Shown piece by piece: positions 38,660 through 48,335 of a DNA stretch of 64,000 nt (position 1 is the first letter of the stretch; every line of letters starts with the position of its first letter). The DNA comes from Xanthomonas sacchari (GTDB taxonomy: Bacteria; Pseudomonadota; Gammaproteobacteria; Xanthomonadales; Xanthomonadaceae). The stretch lies in NCBI RefSeq assembly GCF_024266585.1, contig NZ_CP100647.1, positions 1,965,001-2,029,000 of the forward strand, written 5' to 3'. The position numbers and the translations under genes were made by a program. The notes beneath the pieces were generated by a model. The model was given only the letters and a program-made list of their open reading frames with translations, was not told where the DNA came from and did not search any database.

Positions 38660-40156
38660 TCAGCGTTGCGGATCGCCGCACGACCGCGCGGTGACGCGGT
38701 TGCGGCCGCCGTGCTTGGCGCTGTACAGCATGTCGTCGGCCGCCTGCAGCAGTTCCTGCGCGCTGTTGAAGCGCTCGCGGCCGCCCTGGGTGGCCACGCC
38801 GGCGGAGAAGCTGATGTGCAGCGGCCCCTGCTTGGTCTCGGCCATCGGTCGCTGCGCGATCTCGGTGAGGATGCGCCGCATCACCCCGAGCGCGGCGTCC
38901 TCGCCGGTATTGGGCAGCAGCACCAGGAATTCCTCGCCGCCGAAGCGCGCCACGGTGTCGCTGTTGCGCAGCAGCGGCAGCAGAGTCTGCGCGAACGCGC
39001 GCAGCACCTGGTCGCCGACCAGGTGGCCGTGGGCGTCGTTGATCTTCTTGAAGTCGTCCAGGTCGATGAAGGCCACCGACAGCGGCCAGTCGTGGCGGTT
39101 GGCCAGTTCGAACTGCTGCGTGAGCAGGGTGTCCAGCTGGTGCCGGTTGAACACGCCGGTGAGGGCGTCGCGGCTGGCCTGTTCGGCCAGGCGCCGCGCG
39201 CGCTGCTCGTATTCGTCGGCGCGCTGGCGCACGCGGTTGGCCTCCTGCACCTCGCGCAGGTTGCGCAGCACCATCAACTCGCGGGCGTGGCTGATGATCG
39301 CGTCGACCCGCTCCGGCTGCGCGATGCGCACGTCGAAGATCGGGCTGACCGCCGGCAGCGCCTCGGCGATGTGGCTCACCACCTCGTCGAAGCGGCGGCT
39401 GTCCAGCTGCAGCTCGCGAAAGGCGCGCTGCATGGCGTAGGTGCGCGCGGCTTCGGGGTCGTCGCCGAGCCAGATGTCGGCGATGGGGCCGGACAGCTGC
39501 ACGCAGATGTCGAAGGGCTCGGTCGCGGGGCCGCTGTTGCCACTGCTGCCGATGCTGCGTTGCAGGTAGGCGGGCAGCTTCCATTTCTGCGCCAGCCAGG
39601 CGCCGACCTCGGCGCGGTCGGCGCCCAGGTGCTCGCGCTCCAGCGCGCTCAGCCGCTGCGGATCGCCGGCGGCCTCGTGCAGCAGGGCGGCGTAGCGGTC
39701 GTGGCAGACGTGCAGCAGGGCCAGCGCGCCCATGTCCTGCAGCAGGCCGGCCAGCATCAGTTCCTCGTGCTTGCGCAGCCCGGCGGCCTGGCCGAGCAGG
39801 CGGCTGGCCAGCGCCGCCAGCACGCTGCGCCGCCACAGCCGTTCCTGCGGCTCGCCGTTGCCGCCGCGCAGGCTCTGCACCATCGAGAAGCCCAGCGCCA
39901 GGCTCAGCGCGGCGTTCAGGCCGAGCATGGTCAGGGCCTGGCCGAGGTTGTCGACGCGGCGTCGGCTGGCGTACAGCGGGGAGTTGGCGATGCGCAGCAT
40001 GCGCGCGCTCAGCGCCATGTCCATGGCGATGGCGTCGGCGGTAGCGGCCAGGTCCACGTCCGCATCCTGCGCCAGTTCGATGATGCGCAAGGCGACGCCG
40101 GGCGGCGAGGGCAGGTCGCGGGAATGACTCAGGATCGCTTCGAGTTCAGGATGCAT
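38660..40156 (-). CDS. HDOD-GGDEF signalling protein, probable diguanylate cyclase
   Basis: A 498-residue cytosolic protein. The N-terminal HDOD domain covers about 10-230 (ILSHSRDLPSPPGVALRIIE, AMDMALSARMLRIANSPLYA, LMLAGLLQDMGALALLHVCH). A helical linker follows (ELMVLRNLREVQEANRVRQR), then a GGDEF domain from about 325 (ASRDALTGVFNRHQLDTLL). The active loop is GGEEF at 406-410, a catalytically competent variant, with an inhibitory-site RNSD five residues upstream, so product feedback is expected. It makes c-di-GMP. It is inserted between tsf and pyrH, after a terminator, and is not usual in that cluster. Confidence 0.9.
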   Translation of the reverse strand: MHPELEAILSHSRDLPSPPGVALRIIELAQDADVDLAATADAIAMDMALSARMLRIANSPLYASRRRVDNLGQALTMLGLNAALSLALGFSMVQSLRGGNGEPQERLWRRSVLAALASRLLGQAAGLRKHEELMLAGLLQDMGALALLHVCHDRYAALLHEAAGDPQRLSALEREHLGADRAEVGAWLAQKWKLPAYLQRSIGSSGNSGPATEPFDICVQLSGPIADIWLGDDPEAARTYAMQRAFRELQLDSRRFDEVVSHIAEALPAVSPIFDVRIAQPERVDAIISHARELMVLRNLREVQEANRVRQRADEYEQRARRLAEQASRDALTGVFNRHQLDTLLTQQFELANRHDWPLSVAFIDLDDFKKINDAHGHLVGDQVLRAFAQTLLPLLRNSDTVARFGGEEFLVLLPNTGEDAALGVMRRILTEIAQRPMAETKQGPLHISFSAGVATQGGRERFNSAQELLQAADDMLYSAKHGGRNRVTARSCGDPQR

Positions 40157-40222
40157 GCACGTCCGATGCAGTGTGGTGAGGGCGGGCAGCGGCCTGTCCC
40201 AGCCCGCGCAGCGTACACCCGC

Positions 40223-40250
40223 AAAAAAAAAGCCGCGACAATGCGCGGCT
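40223..40250 (-). terminator. Intrinsic terminator of rpsB-tsf
   Basis: On the minus strand GCCGCG-CATTGT-CGCGGC followed by nine T residues: a textbook terminator 22 bases after the tsf stop. It isolates rpsB-tsf from the GGDEF gene. Confidence 0.9.
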
Positions 40251-40271
40251 CTTTTCTTCCCGGGTGCGGGA

Positions 40272-41150
40272 TCAGGCCAGGCCGGCCTGCTTCATCACTT
40301 CGGCGGCGTAGTCTTCCACCACCTTCTCGATGCCTTCGCCCACCGCCAGGCGCTGGAAGCCGACCACGTCGGCGCCGGCGGCCTTCACCGCCTGCTCCAC
40401 ACTCTGGTCGGTGTTCAGCACGTACGGCTGGCCGTACAGGGTGACTTCGTTGACGATCTTGGCGATCTTGCCGCTGATGATCTTCTCGAGGATGTCGGCC
40501 GGCTTGGCCTTGTCCTTCTCCGACATCTTGGCCAGCTCGATTTCCTTTTCCTTGGCCACGAACTCGGCCGGCACGTCGGACGCCTTGACGTGCGGCGGGT
40601 TCATCGCCGCGACGTGCATGGCGATGCCGCGGGCCAGGTCGGCGTCGCCGCCCTTGACCTCGACCAGCACGCCGATGCGGCCGCCGTGCACGTAGGCGGC
40701 GACGTTGTTGGCGCTGTCGATGCGCACCAGGCGGCGCACCTGCACGTTCTCGCCGACCTTGGCGATGACCGCGGCGCGGGCTGCCTCGACGGTCTCGCCG
40801 CTGGGCAGCTTGGCGCTCTTCAGCGCTTCGACGTCGGCGGCGCCGGAGGCCAGGGCGGCCTGGACGACGGCGTCGGTGAAGGCCAGGAAGTTGTTGTCCT
40901 TGGCGACGAAGTCGGTCTCGGAGTTGATTTCGACCAGGACCGCCTTGCCGCCGTCCTGGGCCATCGCGATGCGGCCTTCGGCGGCGACGCGGTCGGCCTT
41001 CTTGTCGGCCTTGGCCAGGCCCGACTTGCGCAGCCACTCGGCGGCGTTGTCGATGTTGCCAGCGTTCTCGGTGAGTGCCTTCTTGCACTCCATCATGCCG
41101 GCGCCGGTGCGCTCGCGCAGTTCCTTGACCAGGGAAGCAGTGATTTCCAC
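40272..41150 (-). CDS. tsf: Elongation factor Ts
   Basis: Nucleotide exchange factor for EF-Tu, 292 residues. The N-terminal UBA-like part reads [20 protein letters not shown]. The EF-Tu-contacting core has [15 protein letters not shown], and [12 protein letters not shown] and [12 protein letters not shown] follow. It lies 151 bases after rpsB, with a hairpin between. Confidence 0.97.
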   Translation of the reverse strand: MEITASLVKELRERTGAGMMECKKALTENAGNIDNAAEWLRKSGLAKADKKADRVAAEGRIAMAQDGGKAVLVEINSETDFVAKDNNFLAFTDAVVQAALASGAADVEALKSAKLPSGETVEAARAAVIAKVGENVQVRRLVRIDSANNVAAYVHGGRIGVLVEVKGGDADLARGIAMHVAAMNPPHVKASDVPAEFVAKEKEIELAKMSEKDKAKPADILEKIISGKIAKIVNEVTLYGQPYVLNTDQSVEQAVKAAGADVVGFQRLAVGEGIEKVVEDYAAEVMKQAGLA

Positions 41151-41173
41151 GGGATGTCCTCACGAAAGGTGGG

Positions 41174-41196
41174 AAAAGGCCGGCTTGCGGCCGGCC
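41174..41196 (-). terminator. Terminator-like hairpin between rpsB and tsf
   Basis: On the minus strand GGCCGGC-CGCAA-GCCGGCC followed by TTTT. It is a weak intrinsic terminator that would let only part of the transcripts into tsf, as described for the rpsB-tsf gap in other proteobacteria. No other structure explains the 151-base gap. Confidence 0.6.
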
Positions 41197-41301
41197 GGTA
41201 AATCTGGAAAGCGGGCGCCGCAGGCGGCGCTCGCGAAGCCGGGCGCGTCGAACGCGCCGGGTGGCGGCTGCGCATGATCGCGCAGCCGCATGGCGCGCCG
41301 G

Positions 41302-42099
<798 letters not shown>

Positions 42100-42335
42100 T
42101 GCAGTGACTCCTGATGGGGAACCGGCCGTGCGCGGGCAGGAATGGGTGAAGCGCGCGCATGACGGTGCGGCCTTGCGGGTCCGCACGACGATTCCGGGGT
42201 TGGGCCTCCCTGCCGCCTCCGTGGCCGAACTCCTTGCGGAGCACCCCGGCACGGGCGATGGCGGCAGGTGTGAATTCGCCGGTGCGTCCGGCGTGGACGG
42301 TCCATCGGCCGATGACAGGCACGACGAAGCCGCGC

Positions 42336-42364
42336 ACTATACCTGGCGGAGGTCGGTGGCGCAA
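42336..42364 (-). promoter_or_regulatory. Candidate promoter for rpsB-tsf
   Basis: On the minus strand TTGCGC, 17 bases, TATAGT. The -35 lies 14 bases beyond the stop of the upstream pilus chaperone gene. The spacing is ideal and the -10 matches five of six consensus bases. Confidence 0.6.
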
Positions 42365-42377
42365 TGCGCCGGGCGGT

Positions 42378-43091
42378 TCACTCGGTCGGTAGCGGCTGCA
42401 GCGGGGCCTGGTCGTCGAGCCTGGCCGCGAAGCGGCCGCCCGGCGCGGCCGCGCCGGGCGGCAGCGGCCAGCGCTTGTAGGCGCCGGCCAGGACGTAGCC
42501 GGCGAGGCTGGGGAACAGGGGCAGGGTGCGGCCGTCGGCGCCGATGAAGCTCAGGTCGCTGAGCCGGGCGTGGACGCTGCCGCGGTTGTGCACCACCAGT
42601 TCCGGCCCATGCGCGCCGGCGAGCAGGTGGGCGCTGAGGCGCGGCGCGGCCGCGGGGTCGTTGGGGGGCAGGAACACCGGCGTGGAATAGCGCAGCAGCA
42701 GGGGCGCGGCTTGCGCGGCGGGCATGGGCGCGGCCGGGTCGGGCGGGGTGGCGCGTTCCTCCAGCACCAGGCGGTAGGCGCGCTCGGTGGCGGCGGCGGG
42801 AGCCAGGCGCACCAGCCGCAGCAGTTGCCGCCCCTGTGCGGGGATGGCGATCGATTGCGGGCTGGGCCGGACCTCGTCGGTGCTCTCCAGTACTTCCATT
42901 CCGTCGGTCTGCTGCCAGCGGTACACCTGGACCTGCGCCTGCCAGGGGCGATCCTGGGTGTTGCTCAGCCAGATCTCGGTGCTGGTTTCGCCGGGCGCCA
43001 GTTGCACCAGGGTCGGGCTGATCCGCACCCCGGCCGCGGCGGCGCTGCCGGCCAGCGCCAGCAGCAGCGTCGGCAGCAGGCGCCTGCGCAT
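42378..43091 (-). CDS. Periplasmic pilus chaperone, second copy
   Basis: A 237-residue exported chaperone with signal peptide RRRLLPTLLLALAGSAAAA, followed by RISPTLVQLAPGETSTEIWL, the conserved G1-strand lead. The FGS/archaic-type immunoglobulin-like domain includes AIPAQGRQLLRLVRLAP, and the C-terminal domain LAGYVLAGAYKRWPLPPG. It is clearly related to, but only about half identical by eye with, the first chaperone of the operon at 46850-47590. It ends the six-gene pilus operon. Two chaperones suggest one for the major pilin and one for the tip or minor subunits. Confidence 0.85.
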   Translation of the reverse strand: MRRRLLPTLLLALAGSAAAAGVRISPTLVQLAPGETSTEIWLSNTQDRPWQAQVQVYRWQQTDGMEVLESTDEVRPSPQSIAIPAQGRQLLRLVRLAPAAATERAYRLVLEERATPPDPAAPMPAAQAAPLLLRYSTPVFLPPNDPAAAPRLSAHLLAGAHGPELVVHNRGSVHARLSDLSFIGADGRTLPLFPSLAGYVLAGAYKRWPLPPGAAAPGGRFAARLDDQAPLQPLPTE

Positions 43092-43108
43092 GCCGCGGGC
43101 GCGGCCCA

Positions 43109-43429
43109 CTAGAACGCGACCGTGGCGTAGCGCGCCGGCGCGCGGGGCGTGGCGGCGGCCGCGGGCAGGCTCAACGCCAATGCGGTGCCGGCGTCGGGCG
43201 CGGGCGTGCCGTCGACGCTGACCTGGTAGGTGAGCGGGCGGTTGCAGGCGACCGTCGGCAGCCCCCCGGGCTGCGCGCGGGCCGGGACGCCGACCTCGCA
43301 ACTGCGTTCGATGCGGATGCCGATCCGCAGCATGGCGCCGCCGTTGCCGACGCCCGGCTGCGCCGCCGCGTCGACGCCGGCCACGCACAGGCTCGCCAGC
43401 AGCAGCGGTCGCAGGAACGGCACGGTCAT
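43109..43429 (-). CDS. Small secreted protein, minor pilin candidate
   Basis: A 106-residue protein with signal peptide FLRPLLLASLCVAGVDAAA. The mature part (LRIGIRIERSCEVGV, TVACNRPLTYQVSVDG) resembles the start of a spore-coat-U (SCPU) pilin domain: the paired Cys and the beta pattern are present. It ends in ARYATVAF instead of the VKVTVTY/W donor strand. The ATG at 43429 is chosen because the signal peptide starts there. It is probably a shortened minor subunit in the pilus operon, 17 bases before the second chaperone. Confidence 0.65.
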   Translation of the reverse strand: MTVPFLRPLLLASLCVAGVDAAAQPGVGNGGAMLRIGIRIERSCEVGVPARAQPGGLPTVACNRPLTYQVSVDGTPAPDAGTALALSLPAAAATPRAPARYATVAF

Positions 43430-43510
43430 CAAGCGGGACTCCGAGGCGGACACCGCAGATAGCGGCCCGCGCCGCGGCAACTTGATCGGCGCGACGGCGC
43501 CGTTCAGACC

Positions 43511-44533
43511 TCAGTAGGTGACGGTGACCTTGACCACGTCGCTGTAGCTGCCCGGTGCAGGCGTCTGCCGGGCCGGGACCTGACCGTACAGGGTCAGCGA
43601 CTGTGCGCTGCCGGTCCCGGTGCCGGTCTGGGTATCGCTGTTCAGGGTGCTGCCCCAGCGCTGGGTACGCGCGGCGTCGCGGTACAGCTCGTAGGTCAGG
43701 TACTGGCCGCTGGCGCTGCGCATGCGGCGCACGTTGCCGCTGGCGTTCTGGCCGTTGTCCAGGCTCACCTGCCAGGCGGTGCGGTAGCGGCAGTTCATGC
43801 TGAGCACGGTGGTGTAGTTCAGCGCCTTGTCGATCAGGCCCGACTGGGTGCCGAAATCCAGGTCGGCGATGCTGGCGATGGTGCAGGTCGGCGCGGCGCT
43901 GGCGCTGACCACGAACGGGAACTGCACCGAGGTCCCGCCGCCCTTGCCGCCGGTGGTGCAGGAGGCGGGTACCGCCGCGGGGTTGCCCACCAGCGGCTCG
44001 TCGTAGCGGTACTGCAGGTTGGTGGACACGCCGCTGAAGCTGTTCTGGTACAGCCCGGTGGCGATGCCGCTCTGCAACGGCACCCGCGCATAGACGGTGT
44101 AGGTGGCGGTGCCGCTGCCGCCGGTCAGCAGCGACGAGTAGGTCAGATCTACCTGCAGCGGCGTGGAGCCGCTCAGGGCGCTGCCCCAGATCAGGCTGCG
44201 CGCGCTGTCGCGGTAGAGCTGGAAGCCGAGGCTGTCGTTGAGCGGGTTGAGCATGCGCCGCGGGGTGATGCCGAAGCCGCCGCCCTGCAGGCCCTCGCCG
44301 ATGTTCAGGCACATGCGCACGTAGATCGTGCCCAGTACGCTGATCGCGCCGGTCTGGCAGGTCACCACGATCTGCGCGGTGGCGTCGGTGGCGGCGGTGT
44401 CGGAAAGGGTGCCGAAGCTCACCGCCGTAGCCTGCGCGGCGCAGGTGGTGGTGGCCGCGGCGCGCTGCGGCAGCAGCGCCGCGGCCGCCAGGAGCAGCGC
44501 CGTCAGCGCCATCGGCCAGGCGCGCGCGCTCAT
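43511..44533 (-). CDS. Two-domain spore-coat-U protein, probable pilus tip adhesin
   Basis: A 340-residue secreted protein with signal peptide WPMALTALLLAAAALLPQRAAA and two tandem SCPU domains. Domain 1 (about 28-185) begins TTCAAQATAVSFGTLSDTAA and includes LGFQLYRDSARSLIWGSALS. Domain 2 (about 205-340) includes CTIASIADLDFGTQSGLIDK, TYELYRDAARTQRWGSTLNS and ends SYSDVVKVTVTY. Two-domain SCPU proteins form the tip of archaic Csu-type pili, with domain 1 as receptor-binding part and domain 2 as pilin. Its ATG overlaps the usher stop (ATGA). Confidence 0.85.
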   Translation of the reverse strand: MSARAWPMALTALLLAAAALLPQRAAATTTCAAQATAVSFGTLSDTAATDATAQIVVTCQTGAISVLGTIYVRMCLNIGEGLQGGGFGITPRRMLNPLNDSLGFQLYRDSARSLIWGSALSGSTPLQVDLTYSSLLTGGSGTATYTVYARVPLQSGIATGLYQNSFSGVSTNLQYRYDEPLVGNPAAVPASCTTGGKGGGTSVQFPFVVSASAAPTCTIASIADLDFGTQSGLIDKALNYTTVLSMNCRYRTAWQVSLDNGQNASGNVRRMRSASGQYLTYELYRDAARTQRWGSTLNSDTQTGTGTGSAQSLTLYGQVPARQTPAPGSYSDVVKVTVTY

Positions 44534-46899
44534 GGCGCCGTCTCCGGCGCGCAGCGCAGCGGGCCTAGCCGGGTCGGCGGCGCCTGTGCCGGGCGCTCGA
44601 TCCGGAACCGGCAACGGCGCCCTTGCATCTCCACCTCCAGGTCGTTGCGGCCGGGCTGAAGCCCTTCCACATAGGCCTGGCCATCGTAGCCGACCACCGT
44701 GTCGACGCCCGCTCCATGCACCCGGCTGCCGACCGGCAGCGGCGCGTCGGCGGCATCGTGCAGTCGCACCAGCACGCCGTCGCTGCGGCGGATCGGGAAC
44801 GCCACCACCACGCCGGCGCGGTCGCGCGGCACCACGATCTGGTCGACCTGCTCCGGCCGCAGCTCCGGCGGCAGGTGCATCGGATCGATCGACAGGCGGT
44901 TGTGCTGCCAGGCCAGCAGCGGCGTGACCAGCAGGAAGCCGCGCGCATCGGTGCGGCCGATCGGCCGGTTCTCCAGCAGCACCGGCACGTCGGCGATGCC
45001 GCCGGTGGAGACCAGGGCGAAGGCCTGGTCGAGGTCGCGGCCACGGAACCAGCCGCCGCCGATCCAGGCCAGGCCGCCCGAGGCTTCGGCATAGCCGTAG
45101 CGTTGGCCGCCGGCGCTGGCGATGCCGCCGGCGTAGCGGGCGCTGGCGCCGCGCCAGCTGGCTTCGGCCAGGCCGCCGCCGCCGTCCTGGCCGCCGCGCG
45201 CCTGCAGCCGCCAGCCGCTGCCGCCGTCGGCGGCGGCCGCTTGGCTGAGGTCGGCCGTCGCGCCGGTGCGCGTGCCGATGCGCTGCACGGCGACGCCGGC
45301 CTGGCGGCGGCCGTCCAGCGCGATCGACCAGCCCAGGTACACGCTGCGGTCGCGGGCCTGGTCCAGGTTCTGGTTGATGCTCAGGTTCAACGACGACTGC
45401 CGCGGCAGGGTGCGGGTCCAGAACAGGCCGGCGTAGCGCTGCTCGCCGCTGTCGGGGTAGGCCAGGCGCACATAGCTCAAGGCGATGTTGCCGACGCCGT
45501 CCCAGGTGCTGCCGAACAGGGCGCGCTCGCTGATCCGCGGCGGCGCGGCGCCGTAGCGCGCGGCCACGTCGCGGTAGCCGGATTGCGCGCGCTGGGTATC
45601 CATCGCCAGGTTGAAGCGGCCGTTGTTCCAGCGGTAGCTGAGCGCGTACTGCAGGCCTTGCCGGCCGGCCGCGCTGCCGTGCGCCAGCGAAGCGCCGAAC
45701 ACGCCGGCGCGCGGCAGCAGCCACTGCCCGCCGGCACCGGCGTTGCGGACGCCGGCGCCGGCCTCGGCATGCGCCTCGGCGGTGAAGCGCGGGCTGACGC
45801 CGCGCCGCCAGCTGGCGCTGCCGACGGTATCCCCGGCATAGGCGAAGTCGGCGACGCCATAGTCCTCGCGGACCCGGCCCAGCGCCAGCGACCAGTCGGT
45901 CAGGCCGCTGGCCAGCAGATCCTGGGTCGCATAGAACGGAAAGGCCAGCGAACGCGTCCGGCCGTACGCGTCGGTGATCACCACCTGGGCGTTGCCGGCG
46001 CCGTCCACGCCCGGTGCGGCGGACAGCTGGAACGGCCCGGCCGGCAGCTGCGCGCCGTACTGGCGGATGCCGTTGACGTACAGGTCCACGCTGGACGGCA
46101 CCGCCACCTCGCCGAGGAATTCCGGCAGCGGGGCGAGCGCGCGGTACGGCTGCAGCCCGAAGTCGCTGCCCACCCGGACTCCGCCCAGGCGCAGGGTGCG
46201 GCTCCAACTGGTGCCGCTGCTGAAGGTATCGCCCAGCACCACGCTGGTCATGCGCTCGGGCAGCGACCATTGCCATTGCGTGTCCAGGCGGATCGCCTGG
46301 GCGCGCCAGTCGCGCTGCGGTTCGCGGTACAGCCGGCCGACGAAGGACTGCCGCAGCAGGCCGTCGCCCAGGCCGAACACGCGCAGTTCGCCGCTGGCGG
46401 TGAGATTGCTGGCGCCGCCCTGGCGGCTGGCGTACAGGTCGTAGTCGAGCAGGGCGCCGGGGGAACTGGTCGCCGGCAGCGACGGTTCATCGCCGCGGGC
46501 GTCGATGCGGGTGGTGGCGACGTCGAGCAGCGCCACCGGTGCGTCGATGGTCAACTGCTGCAGGCTGGCGTCGTAGCGCAAGCGCACGCCGTCCAGGTCG
46601 CTCAGGGCGATCGCCGCAGTGGCGTCGCCGCCGTCCACGCGCAGACCGAGCTGGCGCAGGGTCGCGGCGCTGGCGCGCAGTTGCTCGCCAGCGCGCTCGA
46701 ATTGGAACAGGCCGGGCTGCCGGGTCTGGTTCACGGTGACCTCCAGGTACAGGGTCTCCTGCGCCGGTGCAGCCGCCTGCGGCTGGGTCGGGGCCTGCGG
46801 CTGGGCGATGGCGAGCGCGGCGGGGCCGGCCCACAGTGCCAGCAGCAGTTCAAGGCGCCGCGGTGTCCACGACCAGCGACTGCGCACGCGGCTCGCCAT
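44530..46899 (-). CDS. Outer-membrane usher for archaic chaperone-usher pilus
   Basis: A 789-residue FimD/PapC-family pore. After the signal sequence the N-terminal domain has TLYLEVTVNQTRQPGLFQFE and VDGGDATAAIALSDLDGVRL. The barrel region includes SSVDLYVNGIRQYGAQLPAG (plug area) and TDAYGRTRSLAFPFYATQDL. The C-terminal domain ends CRFRIERPAQAPP with paired Cys. It is shorter than classical FimD (about 840-860), fitting the archaic Csu class. Its start lies inside the end of the chaperone gene (50-base overlap). Confidence 0.9.
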   Translation of the reverse strand: MASRVRSRWSWTPRRLELLLALWAGPAALAIAQPQAPTQPQAAAPAQETLYLEVTVNQTRQPGLFQFERAGEQLRASAATLRQLGLRVDGGDATAAIALSDLDGVRLRYDASLQQLTIDAPVALLDVATTRIDARGDEPSLPATSSPGALLDYDLYASRQGGASNLTASGELRVFGLGDGLLRQSFVGRLYREPQRDWRAQAIRLDTQWQWSLPERMTSVVLGDTFSSGTSWSRTLRLGGVRVGSDFGLQPYRALAPLPEFLGEVAVPSSVDLYVNGIRQYGAQLPAGPFQLSAAPGVDGAGNAQVVITDAYGRTRSLAFPFYATQDLLASGLTDWSLALGRVREDYGVADFAYAGDTVGSASWRRGVSPRFTAEAHAEAGAGVRNAGAGGQWLLPRAGVFGASLAHGSAAGRQGLQYALSYRWNNGRFNLAMDTQRAQSGYRDVAARYGAAPPRISERALFGSTWDGVGNIALSYVRLAYPDSGEQRYAGLFWTRTLPRQSSLNLSINQNLDQARDRSVYLGWSIALDGRRQAGVAVQRIGTRTGATADLSQAAAADGGSGWRLQARGGQDGGGGLAEASWRGASARYAGGIASAGGQRYGYAEASGGLAWIGGGWFRGRDLDQAFALVSTGGIADVPVLLENRPIGRTDARGFLLVTPLLAWQHNRLSIDPMHLPPELRPEQVDQIVVPRDRAGVVVAFPIRRSDGVLVRLHDAADAPLPVGSRVHGAGVDTVVGYDGQAYVEGLQPGRNDLEVEMQGRRCRFRIERPAQAPPTRLGPLRCAPETAP

Positions 46900-47590
46900 T
46901 GATCCTTGCCTCGAACGTGCCAGGGGTTTGCGCCAGTTCCGCCGGCAGCGGCCAGCGCTTGCGCTGGCCCGGCAGCACGTAGCCGGCCAGGCCCTCGGCG
47001 ATGGCGCGGCGGCGGCCGTCGCCGGCGACGAAGTGCAGGTCCACCAGTTGCGCGTGGCCGTTGCCCTGGTTGCGCACTTCCAGCGCCGCGCCGGATCCGT
47101 CGTGGACGCGCCGCGCGCGCAGCGCCGGTGCGGTGGCCACGGCCGGCTGCAGGAACACCGGCACCGAGTAGCGCAGCACGAACTGCAGCCCGGCGCTGGC
47201 GTTGCCGCCGGCGTCCTGGCTGGGCAGTTCGTCGACCAGGATGCGATAGGCGTCCTCGCCTGCGCCGGGCGCGGCGTTCAGGCGGATCACTCGCACCAGT
47301 TGCCGCGCGTGCGGCGCCAGCTCCAGCATCGGCGGGCTGAGCGCGATGCGGTCGCTGGGGTCGAGCACATCCTCGCCATCGCGCTGCTGCCAGCGGAACG
47401 CGCGCACCTGCGCACGCAGCGGCACGTCGCCGCTGTTGCTGAGCCAGAGGCCTTGGGCGGTCTCCTCGGCGCGCAGCGACACCGAGGTCGGCGCCACCTG
47501 CAGGCTAGCGCCCAGGGCGGCGCCGGCTGCCGCCAGCCACAGTGCGGCAATCGCCGGCAGGCGCAGGAAGGAATGCGGGCGCGGACACAT
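46850..47590 (-). CDS. Periplasmic pilus chaperone, first copy
   Basis: A 246-residue exported chaperone. Signal peptide FLRLPAIAALWLAAAGAALG, then SLQVAPTSVSLRAEETAQGL, ALSPPMLELAPHARQLVRVI (strand that donates to subunits) and QFVLRYSVPVFLQP. The C-terminal lobe carries LAGYVLPGQRKRWPLP, closely similar to the second chaperone. The ATG at 47590 is chosen because the long upstream reading overlaps the pilin gene. It lies 14 bases after the major pilin and overlaps the usher. Confidence 0.9.
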   Translation of the reverse strand: MCPRPHSFLRLPAIAALWLAAAGAALGASLQVAPTSVSLRAEETAQGLWLSNSGDVPLRAQVRAFRWQQRDGEDVLDPSDRIALSPPMLELAPHARQLVRVIRLNAAPGAGEDAYRILVDELPSQDAGGNASAGLQFVLRYSVPVFLQPAVATAPALRARRVHDGSGAALEVRNQGNGHAQLVDLHFVAGDGRRRAIAEGLAGYVLPGQRKRWPLPAELAQTPGTFEARINGEPRAQSLVVDTAAP

Positions 47591-47604
47591 GCAAGCGGCT
47601 CCGG

Positions 47605-48108
47605 TTACCAGGTGACGGTGGCGGTGACCACGTCGCTGTACGAACCCGCAGGGTAGTTGGTGCTGGCGACCTGGCCGTAGACGGTGATCGGCTGCACTGC
47701 ACCATTGCCGGTGCCGGCCTGGGTGTCGGTGCCGATGGTCGAGCCCCAGTTCTGGGTGCGCGCGGCATTGCGGTACAGCGCGTAGGGCACGCGCGCGGTA
47801 TTGCCGGCGTCGGCGCTGCCCATGGTGCGCGTGGTCACCGTGGCGCCGGAACCGGAGCCGGCGTTGAGCGCGATGTTGTACGGGGTGCCGGAGGTGCAGC
47901 GCACGTTCAAGGTGCCGGTGCTGTTGATCGCGCTCTGGTTGGAATTGACGCTGCCGAAATCGACGTCGGTGGGCGCGGTCTGGATGTCGCAGACGCTGGT
48001 GATCTGGATCTTGACGTTGAAGGTGCGCGAGTCGGACTGGGCCCAGGCCAGGCCGGTCCCGGCGGCGAACAGCACGAGGAAGGCGAGAACGCGGTGGAAG
48101 AGGTACAT
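47605..48108 (-). CDS. Spore-coat-U-type major pilin
   Basis: A 167-residue secreted pilin subunit. Signal peptide RVLAFLVLFAAGTGLAWAQ, then VKIQITSVCDIQTAPTDVDF, the SCPU domain opening, VPYALYRNAARTQNWGSTIG and the terminal donor strand SYSDVVTATVTW. The single-domain form at the start of the operon fits the major rod subunit. Start ATG at 48108, as the upstream 16 residues have no signal-peptide logic. An AT-rich stretch about 40-90 bases upstream likely holds the operon promoter. Confidence 0.88.
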   Translation of the reverse strand: MYLFHRVLAFLVLFAAGTGLAWAQSDSRTFNVKIQITSVCDIQTAPTDVDFGSVNSNQSAINSTGTLNVRCTSGTPYNIALNAGSGSGATVTTRTMGSADAGNTARVPYALYRNAARTQNWGSTIGTDTQAGTGNGAVQPITVYGQVASTNYPAGSYSDVVTATVTW

Positions 48109-48335
48109 GGCAGGGTTTCTTCGGAAATGGCGGACGACCGCCGGTGCCACTGCCAATGCAAAATGCTAGCCAATTCACACTTTTATGGATCGTCATCCAG
48201 TTTTCACATGAGACGGCGACCGCAGGACGCCACGTTCAGTGCGATGAAGGTGGCGACGGCCTGGCCGACGCGCCAAAAAGCCGCCAACGCGCCCGGCGCG
48301 TTCAGCCAGCGCCGGGATGAGCGATAATGACGGCT

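Noticed and set aside
42100-42377. Riboswitch or defined S2 autoregulatory fold in the rpsB leader
   Set aside because: The leader is long enough, but I could not trace a supported conserved structure by eye; only the promoter is listed.
44623-46902. 759-codon open frame opposite the pilus usher
   Set aside because: Antisense shadow of the usher; the composition is repetitive and there is no ribosome binding site.
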